A DNA stretch of 64,000 bases from Frigidibacter sp037095735 (GTDB lineage: Bacteria > Pseudomonadota > Alphaproteobacteria > Rhodobacterales > Rhodobacteraceae), in assembly GCF_037095735.1 (NCBI RefSeq), contig NZ_JBAWKD010000005.1, positions 124,001 to 188,000 of the forward strand, in the 5' to 3' direction. Within the stretch, counting starts at the first letter, position 1. Each line of letters begins with the position of its first letter. Shown in pieces: positions 1 through 8,764 of the stretch. Below the pieces are notes generated by a model that ran no database searches, was not told where the DNA came from, and saw nothing but the letters and a program-made list of their open reading frames with translations. Both the position numbers and the translations under genes were made by a program.

Positions 1-741
1 CGCGCGGTCGGCAGCACCGCTCGCGTCGCCATCCTTGCGCCACCAGCGCAGCTCGACATGCGTGACCGCGCGGCCGGTCTTGATGGGCTCGATCTCGACG
101 ATGTAGTCCGACAGCGCGTTGACCTCGGCGACTGCCGGGTCGATCGCGCGCAGCTTCAGGTTCGACCAGGACGTAAGCTTACCTTTCGGGACGCCGAGGA
201 TGCCGCGCAGCTGGTCGAGGGCGAATTTCTCGGAGGCCTTCCAGCGCAGGTTGCCGCGCTTCTGCACCATCTCGTAGAGCGTCAGCGCGTATTTCGACGA
301 CAGTGCGAACATCACCTCGCGCTGCAGGCGGGCGAAGACCTGGCTGTTGCCGATGATCTTGCGAAGCCGCGCCGGGATCTCGTATTCCAGAAGCCCGTCG
401 GACCGCAGCGCCTCGAGGTTGCCGCCCAGAAGCTGGACCCGTTCGATCGCGGGCTTGCCGTCCCAGACCACGCCGACCTTCACGATCGCCTGCATCAGCC
501 GTTCGAGGCTTTCACCGACCCGGTCGTTGGAATTGTGGCTTCCGCGCAGGACCGCCTTCGAGATGACATGGGTCACCGGCTTCTCGATCGCCTCCCAAGC
601 GTTCTCGAGAAGCTGGTTGTAGATCCGGCGATCGTTGAGCGTCAGCGGCGTGACCTCGATCAGGTCCACCAGCTCGCCGGGCTTGATCAGGCTCTCGGCA
701 TTCGGACGCGCCTCGACGGTGCGATAGGATTTCTCTGCCAT
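1..741 (-). CDS. Plasmid replication initiator, Rep_3 (RepB-like) family, C-terminus cut by window edge
   Basis: Reading the minus strand from the ATG at 741 gives 247 codons with no stop before base 1, so the gene is partial. The region from about residue 135 to 235 has the winged-helix pattern of Rep_3 initiators: a YALTLYEM helix near 151, the LRGILGVP segment near 178, WSNLKLRAIDPAV near 192 and a strand ending in THVELRWWRK near 227. Such proteins bind iterons as monomers to open the origin, and often bind an operator as dimers to repress themselves. Both site types lie just upstream (776..1088). The gene is divergent from parAB, a common layout for low-copy plasmids of Rhodobacterales. 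GTAAGCTTAC, a palindrome of the iteron core, sits inside the gene at 173..182. The family call is from recalled sequence patterns, not a search. Confidence 0.82.
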   Translation of the reverse strand, partial: MAEKSYRTVEARPNAESLIKPGELVDLIEVTPLTLNDRRIYNQLLENAWEAIEKPVTHVISKAVLRGSHNSNDRVGESLERLMQAIVKVGVVWDGKPAIERVQLLGGNLEALRSDGLLEYEIPARLRKIIGNSQVFARLQREVMFALSSKYALTLYEMVQKRGNLRWKASEKFALDQLRGILGVPKGKLTSWSNLKLRAIDPAVAEVNALSDYIVEIEPIKTGRAVTHVELRWWRKDGDASGAADRA

Positions 742-775
742 GGGTCTGTCCCGTGGCCACGGTTGATCCGCGGCG

Positions 776-818
776 CTTACATCTGCTCTGCTTACTTTTG
801 TAGCGAGGTGGGCGTAAG
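776..818. promoter_or_regulatory. Inverted iteron half-sites over the rep promoter (candidate Rep autorepression operator)
   Basis: CTTAC occurs at 776..780 and 791..795 and the opposite orientation GTAAG at 814..818, bracketing the -10 element of the rep promoter. Inverted copies of the iteron core next to the initiator promoter are the usual dimer-binding operator in Rep_3 plasmids. The function is inferred from that precedent. Confidence 0.45.
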
Positions 819-825
819 CTTTCAA
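797..825 (-). promoter_or_regulatory. Predicted promoter of the replication initiator
   Basis: On the minus strand TTGAAA (825..820) and TACAAA (802..797) are separated by exactly 17 bp, close to sigma-70 consensus. The promoter points at the initiator start at 741. A GTAAG copy lies in the spacer, so Rep binding here could repress transcription. Confidence 0.6.
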
Positions 826-942
826 TGGATTCGGCGTGCGGGGCGGGGCTGGCCCGGCGGGGTCACCCGAAACGTAAGGCTTCGCCCGGAAACCCTCGAA
901 TCGGCGATTCGCAGCACACTGGAATGATTGACGAATTTCAGA

Positions 943-951
943 CTATCCACA
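943..951 (+). promoter_or_regulatory. DnaA-box-like site
   Basis: CTATCCACA differs at one position from the strict DnaA box TTATCCACA. It lies 25 bp before the first regularly spaced iteron, where host DnaA would be expected to load. Confidence 0.5.
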
Positions 952-975
952 GCCCCCTTTCGCCGCACCCGGAAT

Positions 976-1088
976 GTAAGGCTTGGACGGCACCCGGGCA
1001 GTAAGGATTGGGGTCCCGAGAGGTAAGGCCAGCCGTCCCGGGACGTAAGCGAAACCGTCCCGATCGGTAAGCGATGCGGCCGCCAAAC
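976..1088 (+). repeat. Iterons of the plasmid origin (five units, 22-bp spacing)
   Basis: GTAAG cores start at 976, 1001, 1023, 1045 and 1067. The last four are exactly 22 bp apart, about two helical turns, so they face the same side of the DNA. Three of them also share a GTCCCG block about 12 bp into the unit. Further direct cores lie at 814 and 874, and an inverted one (CTTAC) at 1215..1219. This is the expected Rep-binding array of an iteron plasmid. Confidence 0.8.
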
Positions 1089-1095
1089 GGCTCTG

Positions 1096-1125
1096 TTGCA
1101 GGGGTTTCGGCTCTGCGAATATAAG
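1096..1125 (+). promoter_or_regulatory. Candidate parAB promoter
   Basis: TTGCAG (1096..1101) and TATAAG (1120..1125), spaced 18 bp, point toward parA. The implied leader is about 255 nt, which is long, so another start closer to 1389 is possible. Confidence 0.35.
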
Positions 1126-1388
1126 AACCCAAAGAAATCTGAACCCAGGCGGTTTTTTTCGATTTGAGAGATTTCGGGGGGCCAGGGATCCGATCGGGTC
1201 GCCAATTGGAAACTCTTACCGATTGGGTGATCGCGGCCCGTGAAACGCGGCGCAAGCCTCTGGCTTCCCGTTCTGACGCGGCGCAGCGCCCACTATCGGT
1301 TTTTTCGGCATCACCCGCGGATTTCCGAACTTTACGCCGGAGCCGGTCTGACGCATTCTCCGCTCAAACAAATCAATATGAGCCGAGC

Positions 1389-2615
1389 ATGACCACAGAC
1401 ACCGAAAGCCGCGGGGCGACGCCGGTCCTCCCGCCCGTCAGCCTCGACGAGCTGTCGCTGCTGACCCGTCGCGCCTCGACCGTGATCGAGCGCCTGCGCG
1501 AGCGCGTGTTCTCGCCCGGGACCGAGAAGCGGCTCGAGCTGACCTTCAACGTGCGTACCGCCGCCGAGATGGTGGGCCGGACCGAGAAGGCGATCCGCGA
1601 TGCGGAGGCCGACGGCCGCCTGCCCGAGCCCGAGAAGGACCCCGAGACCGGGCGCCGCAACGGCTACAGCCTGGCCGAGGTCAACCGGATGCGCGCGGTC
1701 TTCGGCACCCAGCCGCACCGGGCCGAGGGCGATCCGCCGCTGGTGCTGGCGGTGCAGAACTTCAAGGGCGGGGTCGGCAAATCGACCCTCGTCACCCATC
1801 TGGCGCAGTATTTCGCGCTGAAGGGCTACCGGGTCTGCGTCATCGACTGCGACAGCCAGGCCTCGACCACCGCGGTCTTCGGGCTGAACCCCGACGTGGA
1901 TGTCGACGAGGAGGAGGACACGCTCTACCCGTTCTTCCGCCACGGCGGGCCGAAGACGCTGCACTATGCGCTGCGCGCCACCTATTGGCCGGGGCTGGCG
2001 CTGATCCCGGCGAACCTTGGGCTTTACGACGCCGAGTACGAATTCGCGGCGCGGATGGCACGGGACCCGGCCTTCATCCTCGACCGGCTGCGCGAGGGGG
2101 TGGAGAGCATCAGCGACCAGTTCGACGTCATCCTGCTCGACCCGCCGCCGGCGCTGGGAATGCTGTCGCTGTCGGTGCTGCGCGCCGCGAACGCGCTGCT
2201 GGTGCCGACGCCGCCGAACAACATCGACTTCGCCTCGACCGCGCACTTCCTGAAGATGATGGAGGCGACGCTGGCCGAGCTGGCCCGCCACGGGGGCGCG
2301 CGCCAGTACAGCTTCGTTAAGATCCTGGCGTCGAAGATGAACGACCAGAAATCGGCACATCTGGCGATCAAGCGGATGATGGACGCGGTCTTCCCGCAGG
2401 ACATGCTGGCCGCGACCCTGAAGGACTCGGCCGAGATCGACAACGCCACCGCCAATCTCGGCACGGTCTACGAACTGACCGGCGCCGCGACCCGGACCGA
2501 AACCCACAAGAGGTGCCGGGCCTATCTGGACGCCGTCGGCCGCGAGGTCGAACTGCTGGCGCGCAAGACATGGCCCAGCCACCACAAGGCCCTGCGCAAG
2601 GAGGGAGTGCTGTGA
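1389..2615 (+). CDS. parA: ParA partition ATPase with N-terminal helix-turn-helix (type Ia)
   Basis: The protein is 408 aa from the ATG at 1389. The N-terminal 110 residues include a MerR/ParA-type DNA-binding segment (about 53-102). The deviant Walker A KGGVGKST lies at 126-133, followed by the DCDSQAS switch (about 154-160) and a DPPPALG Walker B-like segment. ParA ATPases move plasmid copies over the nucleoid with ParB and, in type Ia systems, repress their own operon through the N-terminal domain. The frame is open upstream to 1164, but that part lies in the origin spacer and has no ParA features, so the internal ATG is preferred. It overlaps the parB GTG by 4 bp (GTGA). Confidence 0.92.
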   Translation: MTTDTESRGATPVLPPVSLDELSLLTRRASTVIERLRERVFSPGTEKRLELTFNVRTAAEMVGRTEKAIRDAEADGRLPEPEKDPETGRRNGYSLAEVNRMRAVFGTQPHRAEGDPPLVLAVQNFKGGVGKSTLVTHLAQYFALKGYRVCVIDCDSQASTTAVFGLNPDVDVDEEEDTLYPFFRHGGPKTLHYALRATYWPGLALIPANLGLYDAEYEFAARMARDPAFILDRLREGVESISDQFDVILLDPPPALGMLSLSVLRAANALLVPTPPNNIDFASTAHFLKMMEATLAELARHGGARQYSFVKILASKMNDQKSAHLAIKRMMDAVFPQDMLAATLKDSAEIDNATANLGTVYELTGAATRTETHKRCRAYLDAVGREVELLARKTWPSHHKALRKEGVL

Positions 2616-3634
2616 GCAAGCGACACGACGCCGTCTTCGACGACATCCTGAAGGACATGGCCGCGCCCGAGGCGCCGAAGCCTGCCGCGCCGGTCGAGGC
2701 CCGGACGGAAGACCGCGCGGGGGCGCGGTTCCTGAACCGGCAGAACGCGCTGAGCGATACGAGTGCGCGCGAAGAGAAGCTGCTGCGCTGGGTCGATCCC
2801 GAGCGGTGCGTGATGTGGGAGCGGCACAACCGCGCCTATGACCAGCTGACCGAGGAGAACTGCCGCGAGCTGATCGACTCGATCAAGGCGCAGGGGCGGC
2901 AGGAATTCCCGGCCGTCGTCCGCCGGCTGTCGCGGCAGGAGGCTGCGGCGCGGGGGGCCGATTACGAGGTGGTCTGCGGCGCGCGTCGGCATTTCGCCGT
3001 CACCTGGCTGCGCGACAACAACTATCCGCAGTTCCGCTACCTGATCGAAGAGCGCGACCTGACGGATGAAGAGGCCTTCCGGCTGGCCGATATCGAGAAC
3101 CGTGACCGCGAGGATCTGTCGGATCTGGAGCGGGCGCGCGACTATGCCTCGGCGCTCGACCTGTATTACGGCGGCCGGCAGAAGACGATGGCCGAGCGGC
3201 TGGAAGTGTCCGAGGCCTGGCTGTCGCGCTACCTGCAGCTGGCGCGGCTGCCCGAAGAAGTGGTCGCGGCCTTCGCCTCGATCCGCGACATCAAGGAGCT
3301 GCACGCGCGGGCGCTGCGCCCGATGCTGGCCGATGCCGAGCACAAGGTGATCGCCGAGGCGCGGGCGCTGGCGGCCGAGCAGGCGCGGGCGCGGGACGGG
3401 CAGGGCGAGGCGGTGCATGTCGCCAAGGTGCTGGCCCGGCTGAAATCGGCCTGGAAGGGCCCGAAGCCCGAGGCGGGCGCACGCGGGCTGGTGTTCCGCC
3501 GCAGCCCGCACGAGAGCGGCGTGGTGATGCGGCGCAAGGGCAAGTCGGTGTCGCTCGAATTCTCGGACAATCTTTCGGAGGCGGCGCTGCGGGCGGCGCT
3601 GGAAGCCTATCTAATTCACCGGTTCCGCGGCTGA
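2612..3634 (+). CDS. parB: ParB-family partition protein
   Basis: The protein is 340 aa and starts at a GTG overlapping the parA stop, preceded by the strong ribosome site AAGGAGGGA (2598..2606). It carries a ParB/Spo0J N-domain with GARRHF, equivalent to the GERR nucleotide-binding box, an ENRDREDLSDLERA segment matching the family's second box, and a helix-turn-helix near MAERLEVSEAWLSRYLQLARL. It should bind parS-like sites and stimulate ParA. No parS was identified with confidence. The gene ends 12 bp before a long G run that abuts the assembly gap. Confidence 0.9.
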   Translation: MSKRHDAVFDDILKDMAAPEAPKPAAPVEARTEDRAGARFLNRQNALSDTSAREEKLLRWVDPERCVMWERHNRAYDQLTEENCRELIDSIKAQGRQEFPAVVRRLSRQEAAARGADYEVVCGARRHFAVTWLRDNNYPQFRYLIEERDLTDEEAFRLADIENRDREDLSDLERARDYASALDLYYGGRQKTMAERLEVSEAWLSRYLQLARLPEEVVAAFASIRDIKELHARALRPMLADAEHKVIAEARALAAEQARARDGQGEAVHVAKVLARLKSAWKGPKPEAGARGLVFRRSPHESGVVMRRKGKSVSLEFSDNLSEAALRAALEAYLIHRFRG

Positions 3635-4021
<387 letters not shown>

Positions 4022-5266
4022 ATGCAGAAACCAGACGACAGCCACCCGACCGTCGCCGGGCCAGAGCAGCCCTTGCCGAAACCCGAGCCGGGAGAGGCCG
4101 CCTTGGTGCGGCCCGCACCTGACCCGATGCCGGACCTGAACCCCAAGTCGAGCGAGGCCGCGATGGACGCGCCGCGACCCTATCACCGCATCGCCGTTCT
4201 GGGTGGCGGGGCCTGGGGGACGGCGCTGGCCTCGGTCGCGGCGCGGGCCGGGCGCGAGGTGCGGCTTTGGCTGCGCGATGCGGCTCTGGCTGACGAGATC
4301 AACGCGCGTCATCGCAACGAGCGCTATCTGCCGGGCATCGACCTGCCGGCGCGGATCGCGGCCACCACCGACATGGCGGCGGCGCTGAGCGGGGCCGAGG
4401 CGGTGTTGCTGGTCACGCCCTCGACCACGATCCGGGGCATGGCCGAGCAGATCGCGGGACTGAGCCCGCGCGGCGTGCCGGTCTTCGTCTGCGCCAAGGG
4501 GATCGAGAAGGGCTCGGGCCTCTTGATGTCGGATGTCGCGGCCGAGATGGCCCCGGAGCGGCCGATCGGCACTGTCACCGGGCCGACCTTCGCGACCGAG
4601 ACCGCGGCCGGGCATCCGACCGCCGTCACCGTCGCCTGCACCTCTGACGCGCATATCCCCCCGGCGAAGCGCGCCGCGGCGCGGATGGCGCTGTCGCTGA
4701 CGACCGACAGTTTCCGGCCCTATGTCTCTGACGACATGCCGGGGGTCGAGGTCGGCGGCGCGGTGAAGAACGTGATCGCCATCGCCTGCGGGATCTTGGC
4801 CGGCGCGGGCTTCGGCGAGAACTCCCGCGCGGCGCTGATCACGCGAGGGTTGGACGAGATGAAGGAGCTGGCGGTGCGGCTGGGCGGGCGGCGCGAGACC
4901 GTCACCGGCCTTGGCGGCCTTGGCGACCTGATGCTGACCTGCTCGTCGAAACAGTCGCGCAACTTCTCCTACGGGTTCCAGCGCGGGCAGGGGCTGGGCG
5001 ATGCCGAGGTTTTCGAGGGGCGTCCGGTCGTGGTCGAGGGGCGGCACAATGCCGTCACCGTCACCGATCTGGCGCGCCGGCTGAACCTGCACATGCCGAT
5101 CTGCGAGATGGTGCGCGCGATCACCGCCGAGGACGCGGTGATCGGCGAGGCTTTCGCGGCCTATTGGGCCGCACCGATCCGTGCCGAGCGGCGCGGGCTT
5201 GAACTGGAATTCGCGCATCCCGCCGTTGAGGCCGTGACGCGCCGCTTCGAGGATATGACCGGATGA
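4022..5266 (+). CDS. gpsA: NAD(P)-dependent glycerol-3-phosphate dehydrogenase with proline-rich N-terminal extension
   Basis: The enzyme reduces dihydroxyacetone phosphate to sn-glycerol 3-phosphate. The Rossmann motif GGGAWG is at residues 61-66, and the family segments GAVKNVIAIACGI and GLGGLGDLMLTC are present. The frame gives 414 aa, about 50-70 more than usual GpsA, because the first 47 residues are Pro/Glu-rich and unlike the family. An internal ATG at 4163 would give the standard 367-aa protein. Neither start has a strong ribosome site, so the extension may not be translated. It overlaps the next gene by 4 bp. Its place before ggpP-ggpS implies that it supplies the glycerol 3-phosphate acceptor for glucosylglycerol synthesis rather than only phospholipid synthesis. 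Confidence 0.85.
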   Translation: MQKPDDSHPTVAGPEQPLPKPEPGEAALVRPAPDPMPDLNPKSSEAAMDAPRPYHRIAVLGGGAWGTALASVAARAGREVRLWLRDAALADEINARHRNERYLPGIDLPARIAATTDMAAALSGAEAVLLVTPSTTIRGMAEQIAGLSPRGVPVFVCAKGIEKGSGLLMSDVAAEMAPERPIGTVTGPTFATETAAGHPTAVTVACTSDAHIPPAKRAAARMALSLTTDSFRPYVSDDMPGVEVGGAVKNVIAIACGILAGAGFGENSRAALITRGLDEMKELAVRLGGRRETVTGLGGLGDLMLTCSSKQSRNFSYGFQRGQGLGDAEVFEGRPVVVEGRHNAVTVTDLARRLNLHMPICEMVRAITAEDAVIGEAFAAYWAAPIRAERRGLELEFAHPAVEAVTRRFEDMTG

Positions 5267-6078
5267 CCCTGCTTGCTGAACACCAGATCGACGCGGCCGC
5301 CCTGGTGCGCGACCGCAGCGCGTGGAAATTCGTGCTGGCGACCGATCTCGACGGCACCTTCCTGGGCGGCACGCCGGAGATGCGCAAAAGCCTTTACGAC
5401 TGGATCGAGGCGCGACGCGAGGCGGTCGGGCTGATCTTCGTCACCGGCCGCGATCCGGGCTTCATTGCGGAACTGTGCGGCTCGGGGGGCGCGCCCTGGC
5501 CGGATTACGTCGTGGGCGATGTCGGCACCACCATTGCCGGCGTCGATCGCGGGGCAGGGGGGCTGGCGCCGATCGCGGCGCTGGAAAGCCACATCCGTGA
5601 CGCGTGGCAAGACCGCGGTGACTGGATCCGCTCGGTGCTGAAGGACGCGCCGGGGCTTTCGGAACAGCAGACGCCGTTCCGCCACCGCGTCTCCTATCAC
5701 TGGGACCCGGTCGCCTATGACCCGGCCTCGGTGGCCGAGCTGGAGGCGGCGGGGCTCGACATCCTGATCTCGCACGGCTGCTATCTGGACGTGCTGCCGG
5801 GGGGCGTCAGCAAGGGGCCGTCGCTCTTGCGGCTGCTGGAGCAGCTGAGCATTCCGAAGGACCGGGTGCTGGTGGCGGGTGACACGCTGAACGACCTGTC
5901 GATGTTCCTGACCGGCCTGCATGGCGCCGTGGTGGGCGAGAGCGAGGCGGGGCTTCTGGAGGCGACGCGCAGCCTGCCCTTGGCCCGTCATTGCGACCTG
6001 CCCGGCACCGGCGGCATCGCCGAGGCGATCCGGGCCTTCGGGCTGCATCCCACCCCGCCGGCGGAGGTCTTCGCATGA
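5263..6078 (+). CDS. ggpP: HAD-superfamily glucosylglycerol-phosphate phosphatase
   Basis: The 271-aa protein has HAD motif I ATDLDGTFLGG near residue 27, motif II as FVTGRD near 65 and motif IV as VAGDTLNDLSMF near 205, matching the sucrose-phosphatase/trehalose-phosphatase branch. In this position it should dephosphorylate 2-O-(alpha-glucosyl)glycerol 3-phosphate to glucosylglycerol. Its ATG overlaps the gpsA stop, and its stop overlaps the ggpS start (ATGA). The order phosphatase-then-synthase mirrors the fused GgpPS proteins of some heterotrophic bacteria, in which the HAD domain is N-terminal. The substrate is inferred from context; the HAD fold itself is clear. Confidence 0.8.
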   Translation: MTLLAEHQIDAAALVRDRSAWKFVLATDLDGTFLGGTPEMRKSLYDWIEARREAVGLIFVTGRDPGFIAELCGSGGAPWPDYVVGDVGTTIAGVDRGAGGLAPIAALESHIRDAWQDRGDWIRSVLKDAPGLSEQQTPFRHRVSYHWDPVAYDPASVAELEAAGLDILISHGCYLDVLPGGVSKGPSLLRLLEQLSIPKDRVLVAGDTLNDLSMFLTGLHGAVVGESEAGLLEATRSLPLARHCDLPGTGGIAEAIRAFGLHPTPPAEVFA

Positions 6079-7604
6079 GCCAGGCCAAATCCGATCTCGT
6101 CGTCGTCTATCACCGCCAGCCCTATGAGGAGCATGTGCTCGAGGACGGTACCGTCGAGCTGCGCGAGAACCGCAGCCCGAACGGCATCGTGCCGACGCTG
6201 AAGGGCGTGATGGGCAAGATGGGCAATGGCGCCTGGGTGGCCTGGAAACATGCCGACGATCCCGCGAACCCCGACTTCGAGCGGGTGATCGAGATCGACG
6301 ACAGCTATGGCAAGTACAAGGTCAGCCGCCTGCCGCTGACCCCGGCGCAGGTGAAAAGCTTCTATCACGTCACCTCGAAAGAGGCGTTCTGGCCGATCCT
6401 TCACGGCTTCAAGGAGCGCTACAACTACGACCCCGTCGACTGGCCGACCTTCCGCGAGGTGAACTGGGCCTTCGCCGAGGCCGCGGCCAATGTCGTCTCT
6501 GATGATGGCGTGGTCTGGATCCATGACTACAACCTGTGGTTGGTGCCGGGCTACCTGCGCCAGCTGAAGCCGGGGGTGAAGATCTGCTTCTTCCACCACA
6601 CGCCCTTCCCCTCGGCCGACATGTTCAACGTGCTGCCCTGGCGGGAAGAGATCGTGCGCTCGCTTCTGGCCTGCGACTCGGTCGGGTTCCACATCCCGCG
6701 CTATGCGCAGAACTTCACGAGCGTCGCGCATTCGCTGACCTCGGCCCGCACGATCAGCGACCGGCGCACCGAGGACAGCCTGACGCCGCGCGGCGCGGCG
6801 CTGTCGGAACGCTTCACCCCGGTGCTGATGGACTACAAGGGCCGCAAGGTGCATGTGGAAACGAACCCGGTCGGCGTGAATTACGACTACCTCGAGGAGC
6901 TGTCCGAGGGGCAGGAGGTCGCCGAGAAGGTGCAGGCGATCCGCGACTGGATGGGCGACGGGCAGCTGGTGCTGTCGGTCAGCCGCACCGACTATACCAA
7001 GGGCAACATCGAGCAGCTCGAGGCCTTCGAGCGGCTGCTGATCCGCCGGCCCGAGCTGAAGGGCAAGGTTCGGCTGATGCTGGTCTCGGTCGGGGCGAAC
7101 CGGGGGATGACCGCCTATGAAGAGGTGCAGGTCAAGATCGAAGAGCTGACGGGCCGGATCAACGGCACCCATGGCACTTTCGAATGGCAGCCGGTCTCGC
7201 TGATCTCGACCGCGATCCCGCTGGCGGAGCTGGTATCATACTACCGCGCGGCGGATGTCTGCTCGATCACGCCGCTGGCGGACGGGCTGAATCTGGTGGC
7301 GGCGGAGTATTGCGTTGCCAAGGGGCACGAGAAGGACGGCGCGCTGATCCTGTCGGAATTCGCGGGCTGCGCGGTGCTGCTGAACGGGGCGATTCCGGTC
7401 AATCCGTTCAGCCATGCCTCGATGGATCGCGCGCTGGATCAGGCGCTGGCGATGGGCGCAGACGAGAAGCGGGCCCGGATGAAGGAGCTGCGCGCCTCGG
7501 CCAAGCGGTGGAACATCACTCGTTGGCGCGAGGCGACGACAGGCCTGTTCGACACGCTCAGCGATGAAAGCGCCGAGGCGGGGGTGGAAGAGACCATCAC
7601 CTGA
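6075..7604 (+). CDS. ggpS: Glucosylglycerol-phosphate synthase (GT20 family)
   Basis: This 509-aa glycosyltransferase should join ADP-glucose and glycerol 3-phosphate. It follows the cyanobacterial GgpS pattern closely from the N-terminus: VVYHRQPYEE, SPNGIVPTLK, YHVTSKEAFWPILH, WIHDYNLWLVPGYLRQLKP, FFHHTPFPSADMFNVLPWRE and the C-terminal DGLNLVAAEY and LILSEFAGCAVLLNGA segments. These separate GgpS from trehalose-6-phosphate synthase OtsA, which lacks the SPNGI and YHVTSKEAFWP signatures. The start is set by the ATGA overlap with ggpP and a GGAGG site. No glucosylglycerol transporter is encoded nearby. Confidence 0.92.
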   Translation: MSQAKSDLVVVYHRQPYEEHVLEDGTVELRENRSPNGIVPTLKGVMGKMGNGAWVAWKHADDPANPDFERVIEIDDSYGKYKVSRLPLTPAQVKSFYHVTSKEAFWPILHGFKERYNYDPVDWPTFREVNWAFAEAAANVVSDDGVVWIHDYNLWLVPGYLRQLKPGVKICFFHHTPFPSADMFNVLPWREEIVRSLLACDSVGFHIPRYAQNFTSVAHSLTSARTISDRRTEDSLTPRGAALSERFTPVLMDYKGRKVHVETNPVGVNYDYLEELSEGQEVAEKVQAIRDWMGDGQLVLSVSRTDYTKGNIEQLEAFERLLIRRPELKGKVRLMLVSVGANRGMTAYEEVQVKIEELTGRINGTHGTFEWQPVSLISTAIPLAELVSYYRAADVCSITPLADGLNLVAAEYCVAKGHEKDGALILSEFAGCAVLLNGAIPVNPFSHASMDRALDQALAMGADEKRARMKELRASAKRWNITRWREATTGLFDTLSDESAEAGVEETIT

Positions 7605-7644
7605 TCGCGGGCCATCCCGCGACTGCCTGCGTCTTGGGCACCAG

Positions 7645-7682
7645 ACCCGCACCGGAGCGATCCGGCGCGGGTTTTTTCTTTC
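7645..7682 (+). terminator. Rho-independent terminator after ggpS
   Basis: ACCCGCACCGG pairs with CCGGCGCGGGT (one mismatch) around a 6-nt loop and runs into TTTTTT. It closes the gpsA-ggpP-ggpS operon. Confidence 0.8.
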
Positions 7683-7749
7683 CAATCGGTCAAACTTTGG
7701 CACAACTGCTGAAAACCATAATCATACGAACGACAGGGAGACGATTGCC

Positions 7750-8763
7750 ATGACCACCACGCCGACCATCACCCGCCGCAACCTGCTGGCAAGCGGTGCC
7801 GCCCTGGCCCTTGCGCTGGCTCTGCCCGCGGGCATGGCGCGGGCGCAGGGCGCGAAGATCAAGGTTGCCGGGATCTACACCGTGCCGGTCGAGCAGCAAT
7901 GGGTCAGCCGCATCCACAAGGCCGCGCTCGCCGCGCAGGAAGCGGGCGAGATCGAGTATACCTATTCGGAAAACACCTCGAACACCGACTATCCGCGGGT
8001 GATGCGCGAATATGCCGAGGCCGGCACCCAGCTGATCGTGGGCGAGATCTTCGGGGTCGAGCAGGAGGCGCGCGAGGTCGCCGCCGACTATCCGAAGACC
8101 GCCTTCCTGATGGGATCGAGCTTCAAGCCCGAGGGCGATCTGGAGAATTTCGGCGTCTTCGACAACTACATCCAGGACGCGAGCTACCTGAGCGGGATCA
8201 TCGCGGGCGCCATGACCAAGTCGGGCAACATCGGCATGGTCGGCGGCTTCCCGATCCCGGAAGTGAACCGGCTGATGCATGCCTTCATGGCCGGCGTGAA
8301 GGAGACGCGGCCCGACGCCACCTTCCAGATCAGCTTCATCGGTTCGTGGTTCGACCCGCCGAAGGCCAAGGAGACCGCCTTCGCGATGATCGAGGCCGGG
8401 GCCGACGTGATGTATGCCGAACGTTTCGGCGTCTCGGACGCGGCGAAGGAGAAGGGCGTTCTGTCGATCGGCAACGTGATCGACACGCAGGGCGACTATC
8501 CCGAGACGGTCGTGGCCTCGGCGCTGTGGCATTTCGAGCCGACGCTGAACGCCGCCATCGCCAAGGTGAAGGCGGGCGAGTTCAAATCCGAGGATTACGG
8601 TGTCTATTCGCTGATGGAGGCGGGCGGGGCGACGCTGGCACCCTTGGGCACCTTCGAGGGCAAGGTGCCGAAAGAGGCGGTCGATCTGGTCACCGCCAAG
8701 GAGGCCGCGATCAAGGACGGCTCGTTCGTGGTCGAGGTCAACGACGCGGAACCCAAGGCCTGA
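7750..8763 (+). CDS. BMP-family ABC substrate-binding protein, Tat-type signal
   Basis: The 337-aa protein begins with a twin-arginine-like leader (TRRNLLASGAALALALALP, about residues 8-30) ending in ARAQG. The mature part is of the Bmp/PnrA (Med) type: KVAGIYTVPVEQQWV, a YTYSENTSNTDYPRVM segment and AYERFGVSDAAKEKGVLSIG near the ligand pocket. This family binds nucleosides, nucleobases and related small amides. It is the first gene of a five-gene operon ending in a cytosine-deaminase homologue, which points to a nucleobase-like ligand. The ribosome site AGGGAGA precedes the ATG. Confidence 0.88.
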   Translation: MTTTPTITRRNLLASGAALALALALPAGMARAQGAKIKVAGIYTVPVEQQWVSRIHKAALAAQEAGEIEYTYSENTSNTDYPRVMREYAEAGTQLIVGEIFGVEQEAREVAADYPKTAFLMGSSFKPEGDLENFGVFDNYIQDASYLSGIIAGAMTKSGNIGMVGGFPIPEVNRLMHAFMAGVKETRPDATFQISFIGSWFDPPKAKETAFAMIEAGADVMYAERFGVSDAAKEKGVLSIGNVIDTQGDYPETVVASALWHFEPTLNAAIAKVKAGEFKSEDYGVYSLMEAGGATLAPLGTFEGKVPKEAVDLVTAKEAAIKDGSFVVEVNDAEPKA

Positions 8764-8764
8764 G

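Larger units (their letters stand above)
742..1388. other. Origin region between rep and parA (no gene)
   Basis: This 647-bp divergent spacer holds the rep promoter, several GTAAG motifs in both orientations, a DnaA-like box, a tract of regularly spaced iterons and a candidate parAB promoter. T-rich patches at 1152..1160 and 1300..1305 could help duplex opening. Open frames crossing it have no supporting start site or family signature, and I read it as non-coding. Confidence 0.75.

Noticed and set aside
1164..1388. Extending ParA to the upstream open frame start
   Set aside because: The added 75 residues would cover the origin spacer and show no ParA-like sequence.
7690..7749. Possible sigma-54 promoter (TGGCAC element) before the first BMP operon
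   Set aside because: The GC of a -12 element is not at the right distance after TGGCAC, so the match fails.
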